From the NCBI GenBank assembly GCA_002477465.1, contig DLPV01000054.1:15057-26229 (forward strand): DNA of 11,173 bases, given 5' to 3'. A program made the translations under genes and the position numbers. Of the stretch, positions 1 through 6,619 are shown piece after piece. How positions within the stretch are numbered: position 1 is the stretch's first letter; every line of letters starts with the position of its first letter. Under the pieces are notes generated by a model. It made no database searches, was not told where the DNA came from, and worked only from the letters and a program-made list of their open reading frames with translations. The DNA comes from Gammaproteobacteria bacterium UBA7449 (GTDB lineage: Bacteria; Pseudomonadota; Gammaproteobacteria; Pseudomonadales; Pseudohongiellaceae).

Positions 1-5
1 TTTTC

Positions 6-1805
6 GTGTCTGATTTAAGCCTTATCCGCAATTTTTCCATCATTGCCCATATCGATCATGGTAAGTCTACGCTTGCCGATCGTTTCATTCAGTACTGTGG
101 GGGGCTGGAAGAACGGGAGATGGATGCTCAAATTCTTGACACCCTCGATATCGAGCGCGAGCGCGGCATTACCATCAAGGCCCAGAGCGTCACGCTCTAT
201 TACGATGCCGATGATGGTAAGCGCTATCAGCTTAATTTTATCGATACACCAGGCCATGTCGATTTTACCTATGAGGTGTCTCGCTCACTTGCAGCCTGCG
301 AAGGCGCGCTGCTAGTAGTTGATGCCGGGCAGGGTGTTGAGGCCCAGTCAGTGGCAACCTGCTATACGGCAATTGAACAGGGACTGGAAGTCCTGCCGGT
401 GCTGAACAAAATGGATCTGCCGCAGGCTGAGCCAGACCGAGTGCGAGTGGAGATTGAGGAAATAATCGGCCTCGATGCTTCTGAAGCCGTTTGCGCCAGC
501 GCCAAGACCGGAATGGGCATCAAGGAAATTCTGGAACAAATTGTCAAAAAAGTGCCACCGCCCTCTGGTGAGAAAGAAGTTGACGTTCAGGCGCTGATTA
601 TTGACTCCTGGTTTGACAATTACCTTGGCGTAGTTTCACTGGTGCGAGTCATGCACGGCACGCTGAAGAAGGGCGATAAAATAATCGCCAAGTCACTCGG
701 CAAAGCCCATGTGGTAGATAACATTGGCGTATTCACGCCCAAGCGCCACCAGACTGGTGTGCTGAGTGCTGGTGAGGTGGGTTTTATTGAGGCTGGCATT
801 AAGGACATTCAAGGTGCCCCGGTGGGCGATACCCTAACCCTGGCCAAGACGCCGGATGTGGAAGCATTGGCCGGATTCCGTCAGATCCAGCCGCAGGTGT
901 TCGCGGGACTCTTTCCAGTGTCGTCAGATGATTTCGAATCCTTTCGCGATGCGCTCGAAAAACTCACTCTGAATGATGCTTCCTTGCAGTATGAGCCGGA
1001 AAACTCAGATGCTTTGGGCTTTGGATTTCGCTGTGGCTTTCTTGGCATGCTGCACATGGAAATCATTCAGGAGCGCCTGGAGAGAGAGTATGATCTCTCG
1101 TTGATTACCACGGCACCGACGGTGGTCTATGAAGTACTTTTGGAAAATGGCGACGTAGTTATGGTAGATAGCCCTTCGCGCCTACCTCCTGTTAACAACA
1201 TTCAGGAAATGCGAGAGCCCATTGTCAAGGCCAACATCCTGGTACCGCAGGAATACTTGGGCAACGTGATCAACCTTTGTGTTGATAAGCGCGGCGTGCA
1301 GAAAGATATGCAGTTTATTGGTAAGCAGGTCTCGTTGAATTATGGTTTACCTATGAATGAGGTGGTGATGGATTTCTTTGATCGCCTCAAGTCTGTGAGC
1401 CGGGGCTATGCTTCACTGGACTACCAGTTTGACCGTTTTGAAACGTCGCAGTTGGTGCGTCTGGATGTATTGATCAACGGCTCCAGAGTCGATGCCTTGG
1501 CGCTTATTGTGTATCGAGAACATGCCCAGTCCAAGGGGCGGCTGCTGGTTGAAAAAATGAAAGAACTGATTCCCCGGCAATTATATGATGTGGCGATCCA
1601 GGCAGCGATTGGTGGCCAGATTATCGCCCGCTCTACAGTTAAAGCCTTGCGCAAGAATGTCACCGCTAAATGCTACGGTGGCGATGTGTCGCGCAAGAAG
1701 AAACTGCTAGAAAAGCAAAAGGCCGGCAAGAAGCGAATGAAGAAAGTTGGCAATGTAGAAGTACCGCAAGAGGCTTTTCTTGCGGTACTGAAAGTAGAGA
1801 GTTGA
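6..1805 (+). CDS. lepA: Elongation factor 4 (LepA), ribosomal GTPase
   Basis: LepA/EF4 is a translational GTPase that binds the ribosome and can back-translocate tRNAs or help initiation and assembly under stress; it acts in the cytosol and at the membrane. The 599 residues match the usual family length exactly. Visible GTPase motifs are the P-loop AHIDHGKST (residues 14-22), the switch I RGITIK (53-58), DTPGH (80-84) and NKMD (134-137). EF-G-like domains follow, then the LepA-specific basic C-terminus ending in the conserved VPQEAFLAVLKV. The start is a GTG at position 6, chosen because the resulting MSDLS..IRNFSIIAHIDHGKS N-terminus fits the family. Only five bases precede it, so its ribosome binding site is outside the window. 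lepB follows after 10 bases, the classic lepAB pairing. The last codons contain a long perfect inverted repeat, described separately. Confidence 0.98.
   Translation: MSDLSLIRNFSIIAHIDHGKSTLADRFIQYCGGLEEREMDAQILDTLDIERERGITIKAQSVTLYYDADDGKRYQLNFIDTPGHVDFTYEVSRSLAACEGALLVVDAGQGVEAQSVATCYTAIEQGLEVLPVLNKMDLPQAEPDRVRVEIEEIIGLDASEAVCASAKTGMGIKEILEQIVKKVPPPSGEKEVDVQALIIDSWFDNYLGVVSLVRVMHGTLKKGDKIIAKSLGKAHVVDNIGVFTPKRHQTGVLSAGEVGFIEAGIKDIQGAPVGDTLTLAKTPDVEALAGFRQIQPQVFAGLFPVSSDDFESFRDALEKLTLNDASLQYEPENSDALGFGFRCGFLGMLHMEIIQERLEREYDLSLITTAPTVVYEVLLENGDVVMVDSPSRLPPVNNIQEMREPIVKANILVPQEYLGNVINLCVDKRGVQKDMQFIGKQVSLNYGLPMNEVVMDFFDRLKSVSRGYASLDYQFDRFETSQLVRLDVLINGSRVDALALIVYREHAQSKGRLLVEKMKELIPRQLYDVAIQAAIGGQIIARSTVKALRKNVTAKCYGGDVSRKKKLLEKQKAGKKRMKKVGNVEVPQEAFLAVLKVES
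1760..1789 (+). repeat. 12-bp perfect inverted repeat at the 3' end of lepA
   Basis: The arms AGTACCGCAAGA (1760-1771) and TCTTGCGGTACT (1778-1789) are perfectly complementary and flank a six-base loop. The element lies inside codons for the conserved VPQEAFLAVL tail of LepA, 13 bases before the stop codon and 26 bases before the lepB start. No T-run follows, so it is not a normal intrinsic terminator. In mRNA it would form a strong hairpin at the lepA-lepB junction. A role in RNA processing or in tuning lepB expression is inference. Confidence 0.7.
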
Positions 1806-1815
1806 TTGAATCGCC

Positions 1816-2655
1816 ATGAACGTGGATTTCTCCCTGGTACTGCTTGTCCTGGTCGCATTTTGTGGCTTTCTATGGATTCTCGATTCTGTGTTAATCAAGA
1901 AAACTCGCGCGGCAGCAATTGAAGAATTCCAGCGCACTAAGGCCAAGGGGCAATCCGAAGACAAGGTTCAGGCCACGGTCGCTGAATTGGCTCAGGAACC
2001 GCTGGTCATTGAATATGCCAAATCCTTTTTCCCCGTATTACTGATCGTTTTAATCCTTCGATCATTCCTGGTGGAACCCTTCCAAATTCCGACAGGTTCC
2101 ATGATTCCCACACTAGAGGTCGGTGATTTTATCCTTGTGAACAAGTATGCCTATGGTGTCAGGTTACCGGTGATTGGGACCAAGATCATGGATGTAGAAG
2201 ACCCCAAGCGCGGTGAAGTCATGGTGTTTATTCCACCCCATGAGGACAAGTATTACATCAAGCGGGTCATTGGATTGCCGGGTGATACCGTGCGCTATGA
2301 GGATAAAAACCTCTACATAAATGGCGAATTGATCGATAAAGAGTATTTGGAGGATATCGAGGTAGAAACTGGTATCGGGCCGCTGTCTGGCACACTGTAC
2401 ACTGAAACGCTTGGTGATGTTTCCCATGCAGCCCAGCATATCGACGCGGTTGGGCAGCGCCGAGCTCGCACAACTTGGGTGATTCCGAACAGACATTATT
2501 TCATGATGGGGGACAACCGGGATAATAGTGCAGATAGCCGTGAGTGGGGAGCCGTGCCAGAAGAAAATATCGTTGGTAAGGCTATTGCCGTCTGGATGCA
2601 CAAGGATCCGGGTCTGAATCTGCCCACATTCAGCAGAAATCAGCTCATATACTAG
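1816..2655 (+). CDS. lepB: Signal peptidase I (leader peptidase)
   Basis: This inner-membrane serine/lysine protease removes signal peptides from proteins exported by Sec and Tat, cutting on the periplasmic side. The 279 residues are close to pseudomonad LepB and shorter than the 324 of E. coli. Two hydrophobic segments are visible, about residues 5-26 and 70-86, separated by a charged cytoplasmic loop. The catalytic serine is S95 in PTGSM, the general-base lysine is K149 in YYIKRVIGLPGD, and the conserved box MGDNRDNSADSREWG spans 231-245. The C-terminus (NLPTFSRNQLIY) looks like a native family end, so the gene is intact. It starts with ATG 10 bases after lepA and is probably co-transcribed with it. 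A 246-base gap separates it from the next gene, unusually long for this operon. Confidence 0.97.
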   Translation: MNVDFSLVLLVLVAFCGFLWILDSVLIKKTRAAAIEEFQRTKAKGQSEDKVQATVAELAQEPLVIEYAKSFFPVLLIVLILRSFLVEPFQIPTGSMIPTLEVGDFILVNKYAYGVRLPVIGTKIMDVEDPKRGEVMVFIPPHEDKYYIKRVIGLPGDTVRYEDKNLYINGELIDKEYLEDIEVETGIGPLSGTLYTETLGDVSHAAQHIDAVGQRRARTTWVIPNRHYFMMGDNRDNSADSREWGAVPEENIVGKAIAVWMHKDPGLNLPTFSRNQLIY

Positions 2656-2901
2656 AATTAGATTTGGTCGCAGCAGCAGGAACAGGAGATTCAACCTCTG
2701 TTGAGGCAGATTCGACTCGAGTTGTGAATCAAATGGCAATTCAGGTGTGGAAAATCCCATATTTGCGCGAAAGGCGAGACATCGCATCGAAAACGCGGTA
2801 ACAACGGAAACGAAGGACCAAAGCAACAAAAGCAACAAAGAAAATCGACCAGGGTTTTAGCTAAATCCAGGCCAGCGCCGAGTAACGAGAGAGACATAGA
2901 C
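2656..2901 (+). other. lepB-DUF4845 spacer with structured and CAA-rich parts
   Basis: This is a 246-base gap inside an otherwise tight operon. Its first part holds the hairpin-forming segment 2688-2730. Its last part is A-rich and poor in structure, with a 9-base tandem repeat AAAGCAACA at 2820-2828 and 2829-2837. I see no T-run terminator and no convincing -35/-10 pair. One forward frame stays open from 2580 to a stop at 2799-2801, but its only ATG (2733) gives just 22 codons with no clear ribosome binding site. I do not call a gene. Confidence 0.5.
2688..2730 (+). repeat. Imperfect hairpin upstream of DUF4845-rnc-era
   Basis: The outer arm GATTCAAC (2688-2695) pairs with GTTG-TG-AATC (2721-2730), giving eight base pairs interrupted by a two-base bulge. 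Inside, CCTC (2695-2698) can pair with GAGG (2703-2706) over a TGTT loop, partly competing for C2695. The result is a branched stem in the leader of the rnc-containing part of the operon. In E. coli the rnc leader carries a stem that RNase III cuts to repress its own synthesis. A similar role here is inference. Confidence 0.4.
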
Positions 2902-3279
2902 ATGAAGACATTGCGTAAAACTAATCTGAGAAGCCAACGTGGCGTGTCTAAAATGGGCCTATTGCTAGTTGCTGTGTTTCTGGGCTTCTTCTTCAGTTTT
3001 GGGCTAAAAGTTGGGCCGATTTATGTGGATCACAATCTCATTGTCGGCCTCTGTCAGGACTTGATTGACAGCGGTGAAGCCAACAACATGACCGTGGGTG
3101 ATGTGCGCATTCGAGTTTCCAGTGCGCTTCGCATAAATAGCATCACTGACTTCGACCTCAGCAGTATCCGTATGCGAAAAGAAAGTGATGAGGCCATAAT
3201 CACCATCGCTTATGAAAAGCGCGTACCGCTGATCGCCAATCTCGACCTTGTAGCCGTATTTGATAGCACCCTCGAGTAG
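2902..3279 (+). CDS. DUF4845 family small membrane protein
   Basis: The protein has 125 residues. A basic N-terminus with an RGVSKMGLL stretch resembling type IV pilin-like leaders is followed by one hydrophobic segment (about residues 18-36) and a soluble tail of roughly 90 residues, presumably periplasmic. The ending YEKRVPLIANLDLVAVFD is the hallmark of the DUF4845 family found between lepB and rnc in many gamma- and betaproteobacteria. Its biochemical role is not established. The conserved position beside signal peptidase is suggestive but proves nothing. The ATG at 2902 is preceded by a GAGAGAG stretch that can serve as a ribosome binding site. Its stop codon directly abuts the rnc start (TAG then ATG), implying translational coupling. 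Confidence 0.88.
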   Translation: MKTLRKTNLRSQRGVSKMGLLLVAVFLGFFFSFGLKVGPIYVDHNLIVGLCQDLIDSGEANNMTVGDVRIRVSSALRINSITDFDLSSIRMRKESDEAIITIAYEKRVPLIANLDLVAVFDSTLE

Positions 3280-3954
3280 ATGCCGAAGGAACTCGACACA
3301 CTTCAGCACAAGCTCGCCTACCAGTTTAAAGACTCCCATCTCATCAAGCTGGCGCTAACTCATCGTAGCGCCGGTGCAAACAATAATGAGCGCCTTGAAT
3401 TCCTTGGCGATGCCCTGCTCGATTTGCTGGTCGGAGAGTCTCTGTTCCAGTCGCATCCGGATGCCAATGAGGGGGACCTCAGTCGCATGCGTTCCGCTAT
3501 AGTGAATAAGCAAGCCCTGGCTGAAATTGGCAGGTCCCTGGACCTGGGAGACTACGTGGCGCTGGGGAGCGGTGAATTAAAGAGTGGTGGCCAGGCGCGT
3601 GACTCCATCCTTGCGGACACTGTGGAGGCATTGGTGGCTGCCGTGTATCTGGATGGAGGCATAGAGCCCTGCACCAGTTTGGTGGCAGCTTGGACCCTCG
3701 AACTGGTGCAGCAACCAGAAAAGCAAAGCGTGAAGGACGCCAAGACACGGCTGCAGGAATTAATGCAGGCGCAGGGAGCAGCGTTACCTAAATACGAAGT
3801 CATTTCGACTTCTGGAGAAGCCCACGCGCAAACCTTTGAAGTGCAGTGTGTTGTGACCGGGTTGCAGGAGCCGCAGCAGGGCAGTGGGCGCAGCAAGCGG
3901 GCAGCCGAGCAACAAGCAGCGAAAAAAGTTCTGACGATACTGGGACAACACTAG
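3280..3954 (+). CDS. rnc: Ribonuclease III
   Basis: RNase III is a homodimeric, Mg-dependent endonuclease that cuts double-stranded RNA. It processes the 30S rRNA precursor and many mRNAs and sRNA duplexes. At 224 residues it is about the family norm (226 in E. coli). The signature NERLEFLGDALLDLL begins at residue 36. Metal and catalytic residues visible by alignment are E37, E40, D44, D113 and E116. A double-stranded RNA-binding domain covers about residues 152-222, ending in the typical GSGRSKRAAEQQAAKKVL. The ATG lies immediately after the DUF4845 stop, with no separate ribosome binding site, so reinitiation from the upstream gene is likely. The order rnc-era-recO is conserved across gammaproteobacteria. 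The two stem-forming elements in the same operon are possible targets for self-regulation (inference). Confidence 0.98.
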   Translation: MPKELDTLQHKLAYQFKDSHLIKLALTHRSAGANNNERLEFLGDALLDLLVGESLFQSHPDANEGDLSRMRSAIVNKQALAEIGRSLDLGDYVALGSGELKSGGQARDSILADTVEALVAAVYLDGGIEPCTSLVAAWTLELVQQPEKQSVKDAKTRLQELMQAQGAALPKYEVISTSGEAHAQTFEVQCVVTGLQEPQQGSGRSKRAAEQQAAKKVLTILGQH

Positions 3955-3983
3955 GCGCTGCTTGGCAGCAAACTCAACAGACC

Positions 3984-3990
3984 AGGGTGA
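3984..3990 (+). promoter_or_regulatory. Ribosome binding site deciding the era start
   Basis: AGGGTGA sits four bases before the ATG at 3995. An in-frame TTG at 3962, eight bases after the rnc stop, has no such element. This supports ATG 3995 as the start of era. Confidence 0.6.
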
Positions 3991-3994
3991 AGCA

Positions 3995-4915
3995 ATGACC
4001 GAGTCAACAGACTTTAAATACGGCCCACAGGCGCGCTGCGGCTACGTGGCGCTGGTGGGTAGGCCAAACGTTGGCAAGTCAACGCTGCTTAATCACCTGC
4101 TACAGCAAAAAATCAGCATTACTTCGCGTAAACCGCAGACTACCCGGCACCGGATAATGGGCATCCTCACAGAAGCTGACGCGCAGTGTGTTTTTGTGGA
4201 TACGCCAGGTTTGCACAGCCAGCATCGAAAAGCCTTAAACCGGGTGATGAATGACACTGTCATCAGTACCTTGCGCGATGTTGATAATATTCTGTTTGTG
4301 GTCGAACGTCTGACCTTCGGTGAGGCAGACCAGATGGTCCTGCAGCATTTGCTGAAGAGTAAAGTCCCGGTAATTCTGGTGATCAACAAAGTTGATCAGA
4401 TCAAAGATAAGCAGCGACTGCTTCCGCATATTCAGGAATTGACAAAGCAGCATGAATTCGCAGAAGTCGTGCCGGTCTCAGCGTTAAATGGGCACAATCT
4501 TGATCGGCTGAAGTCGCTGGTAAAAGAGCTGTTGCCAGTTGGGCCGTTTCTGTATCCAGCTGAACAGGTTACCGATCGTAGCTCGAGATTCCTTGCCGCC
4601 GAATTGATCCGAGAGAAAGTCACGCGTCAGTTGGGTGATGAACTACCCTACGAGGTGACAGTAGAGATCGAACGATTTAAGGTCGAGGGGGGCGTTACCC
4701 ATATTCACGGTCTTATTCTGGTTGATAAATCCGGCCAGAAGAAAATTCTGGTCGGACGCGATGGTGAGCGTCTTAAGAGCATCGGATCATCGGCACGCGA
4801 AGATATGGAGACTGCATTCGGGGGCAAAGTCATGCTTAATCTATGGGTCAAGGTAAAATCCGGTTGGGCGGATGATGAACGCGCCCTGCAAAGCCTTGGA
4901 TACGTTGATCACTAA
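3995..4915 (+). CDS. era: GTPase Era, 16S rRNA / 30S assembly factor
   Basis: Era is an essential GTPase that binds the 3' end of 16S rRNA and guides 30S subunit maturation, coupling it to growth and cell-cycle control. From ATG 3995 the protein is 306 residues (301 in E. coli). GTPase motifs are G1 GRPNVGKST (22-30), G2 within PQTTRHR (48-53), G3 DTPG (69-72), G4 NKVD (131-134) and G5 SAL (162-164). A C-terminal type II KH domain follows, with its RNA-binding loop GRDG at 254-257. The gene lies 40 bases after rnc and 11 bases before recO. Grouping with RNase III fits, since both act on the 30S precursor. A longer TTG-initiated form would add 11 unconserved residues and is less likely. Confidence 0.97.
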   Translation: MTESTDFKYGPQARCGYVALVGRPNVGKSTLLNHLLQQKISITSRKPQTTRHRIMGILTEADAQCVFVDTPGLHSQHRKALNRVMNDTVISTLRDVDNILFVVERLTFGEADQMVLQHLLKSKVPVILVINKVDQIKDKQRLLPHIQELTKQHEFAEVVPVSALNGHNLDRLKSLVKELLPVGPFLYPAEQVTDRSSRFLAAELIREKVTRQLGDELPYEVTVEIERFKVEGGVTHIHGLILVDKSGQKKILVGRDGERLKSIGSSAREDMETAFGGKVMLNLWVKVKSGWADDERALQSLGYVDH

Positions 4916-4926
4916 GCACTGGCGTT

Positions 4927-5646
4927 ATGGATACAAGAATCGCGCTGCAGCCGGCCTACGTTTTGCACCGCAGACCATTTCAAAATACCAGCCTGTTGGT
5001 AGACTTCTTTACCTACGACTACGGCCTGGTGCGCGCAGTCGCCAAGGGGGCACGGCGCGAGAAGTCTCGCTATCGTGCTTTACTGCAGCTGTTTCAGCCC
5101 CTTTTGGTATCTGTGACTGGTAAGGGCGAGGTTAAGACGCTTACGGCAGTTGAAAGTAACGTGTCGGCGATAAACCTGCGGGGAGAGCGTCTGTTCAGCG
5201 GCCTTTACATTAACGAACTGCTCAGTCGCCTGCTGCAAAATCAGGAAGAGCACATTGCGCTCTATGGCAGCTATCAGGAGACTCTGGTTGCCCTGCAGGG
5301 CGAGCAGAGCATTGAACCCTTACTGAGGCGCTTCGAACTCAAGCTGCTTGCAGGGCTGGGCTATGCGATCAATCTCACTGAGGATTGTGAAACTAATTTG
5401 CCCATCAATCCAGACAGCATTTATCGATTCATTCCCGACGTCGGCTTTCAGACCCGATCCCTTTCTGGCGCGGCGACGCTAGGGAGCAGCGAATTTACGG
5501 GTGCGGATTTGATTGCCATTCGCGACCTTGATATCGAAACCAGCAGCGCTGCCCAGGCGGCCAAACGCCTGTTGCGACTCGCGCTGGCGGCGCATCTCGG
5601 CGACAAGCCATTACACAGTCGAACGCTGTTTGCTGCCCCACAGTAG
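4927..5646 (+). CDS. recO: DNA repair protein RecO
   Basis: RecO works with RecR (and RecF) to load RecA onto SSB-coated single-stranded DNA and to anneal strands during gap repair. The 239 residues match the E. coli length (242). The N-terminal OB-fold region (about 1-80) shows the family pattern AYVLHRRPFQNTSLLVDFFT followed by KGARREKSRYRALLQLFQPLL. The rest is the less conserved helical C-terminal domain. No zinc-finger cysteine set is visible, as in other gammaproteobacterial RecO. The ATG follows era by 11 bases with only a weak ribosome binding site. In many relatives pdxJ and acpS come next; here the next gene is cysM behind its own promoter. Confidence 0.95.
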   Translation: MDTRIALQPAYVLHRRPFQNTSLLVDFFTYDYGLVRAVAKGARREKSRYRALLQLFQPLLVSVTGKGEVKTLTAVESNVSAINLRGERLFSGLYINELLSRLLQNQEEHIALYGSYQETLVALQGEQSIEPLLRRFELKLLAGLGYAINLTEDCETNLPINPDSIYRFIPDVGFQTRSLSGAATLGSSEFTGADLIAIRDLDIETSSAAQAAKRLLRLALAAHLGDKPLHSRTLFAAPQ

Positions 5647-5653
5647 GCGTTCT

Positions 5654-5682
5654 TTGGACCGTAATTTCATAACGTGTACAAT
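5654..5682 (+). promoter_or_regulatory. Sigma70-type promoter for cysM
   Basis: A -35 box TTGGAC (5654-5659) and a -10 box TACAAT (5677-5682) are separated by exactly 17 bases. Four of six and five of six bases match consensus. The predicted start near 5689 leaves a leader of about 28 bases before the cysM ATG. This marks a likely transcription-unit boundary between recO and cysM, although I see no terminator after recO, so read-through is possible. Confidence 0.7.
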
Positions 5683-5700
5683 CTAGCGCTCCCTTCAGAA

Positions 5701-5710
5701 CGCTGCAGCG
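5701..5710 (+). repeat. 10-bp perfect palindrome in the cysM leader
   Basis: CGCTGCAGCG reads the same on both strands and lies between the predicted transcription start and the cysM start codon, six bases before the ATG. It occupies the place where a ribosome binding site would be expected, and no good one is visible. It could be a small operator or simply a chance palindrome. Confidence 0.35.
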
Positions 5711-5716
5711 ATTTCT

Positions 5717-6619
5717 ATGACTTACACCACCATTGAAGAGCGAATTGGCAATACGCCGCTGGTGCGGTTGCAGCGAATGCCAGTGCCCAATGGGAACACG
5801 ATATTGCTCAAGTTGGAGGGCAATAACCCGGCGGGGTCCGTTAAAGATCGCCCTGCACTCAATATGATCCTGCGGGCCGAGATGCGAGGCGACATTAGGC
5901 CCGGAGATCGTCTGATTGAAGCCACCAGCGGTAACACCGGCATCGCGCTGGCGATGGTAGCGGCCGTCAAAGGCTACCGGATGACGCTAATCATGCCCGA
6001 CAACCTGAGCGATGAGCGCAAGGCATCCATGCAGGCCTATGGCGCGGAGTTGATCCTGGTTACAGACGCTGAGGGCATGGAGGGGGCCAGAGACATGGCG
6101 CTGCGCATGCAGCAACAGGGTCAGGGCAAGGTACTGGATCAATTTGCTAATGCTGACAACCCGAACGCACACTACTTGCACACAGGTCCAGAGATCTGGC
6201 GGGATACTCAGGGTGAGGTGACTCATTTCGTCAGTTCCATGGGGACGACGGGAACCATAATGGGAGTATCTCGCTATTTGAAAGAGCAAAACCCGCAAAT
6301 TCAAATTATCGGGTTGCAGCCAACTGATGGTGCGCGTATTCCCGGAATCCGGCGCTGGCCGCAGGCGTATCTCCCGTCGATCTTTGAGCGTGAGCGTGTC
6401 GATCAGGTGATAGATGTTAATCAACATGACGCTGAAATAACCATGCGCGCCTTGGCGCGAGAGGAAGGGGTATTTTGCGGCGTTTCTTCAGGCGGTTCAC
6501 TCTTTGGCGCCCTGCAAGTCGCAGCTTCAGTTAACGAGGCCACAATCGTGGCAATAATCTGCGATCGCGGAGATCGTTATCTTTCAACCGGTGTGTTTTC
6601 CAACCATGAGTCCCCGTAG
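5717..6619 (+). CDS. cysM: Cysteine synthase B (O-acetylserine sulfhydrylase B)
   Basis: CysM is a pyridoxal-phosphate enzyme that makes cysteine from O-acetylserine and sulfide, and with thiosulfate makes S-sulfocysteine. The 300 residues fit the family (303 in E. coli). The PLP Schiff-base lysine is K43 in NPAGSVKDRPA. The substrate loop SGNTG is at 71-75, the phosphate-binding GTTGT at 176-180, and the SSGGS motif contacting the pyridine nitrogen at 257-261. The IRRW segment at 211-214 and the C-terminal ICDRGDRYLSTGVF are typical of CysM rather than CysK. It has its own promoter and no strong ribosome binding site. Its last 14 bases overlap rlmD, as in other gammaproteobacteria where these two genes are adjacent. 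Confidence 0.97.
   Translation: MTYTTIEERIGNTPLVRLQRMPVPNGNTILLKLEGNNPAGSVKDRPALNMILRAEMRGDIRPGDRLIEATSGNTGIALAMVAAVKGYRMTLIMPDNLSDERKASMQAYGAELILVTDAEGMEGARDMALRMQQQGQGKVLDQFANADNPNAHYLHTGPEIWRDTQGEVTHFVSSMGTTGTIMGVSRYLKEQNPQIQIIGLQPTDGARIPGIRRWPQAYLPSIFERERVDQVIDVNQHDAEITMRALAREEGVFCGVSSGGSLFGALQVAASVNEATIVAIICDRGDRYLSTGVFSNHESP

Noticed and set aside
22..30. Single one-mismatch DnaA-box-like 9-mer in lepA (others near 3026 and 4195)
   Set aside because: Isolated one-mismatch 9-mers are common by chance and sit in conserved codons. Only the 9500-9552 group is clustered and phased.
2164..2838. Long antisense open frame (224 codons) opposite lepB
   Set aside because: It lies opposite the conserved catalytic region of lepB, its product shows no recognisable family pattern, and it has no promoter or ribosome binding site evidence. 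It is a shadow of lepB coding constraint.
3962..3994. TTG start extending Era by 11 residues
   Set aside because: The extension is unlike other Era N-termini, and a ribosome binding site (3984-3990) fits ATG 3995.
6446..6459. GC-rich palindrome CGCGCC-TT-GGCGCG in cysM, and a similar GCGCGC repeat at 8534-8546 in mazG
   Set aside because: The loop is too short for a stable hairpin, and such runs are ordinary in Ala/Arg coding sequence.
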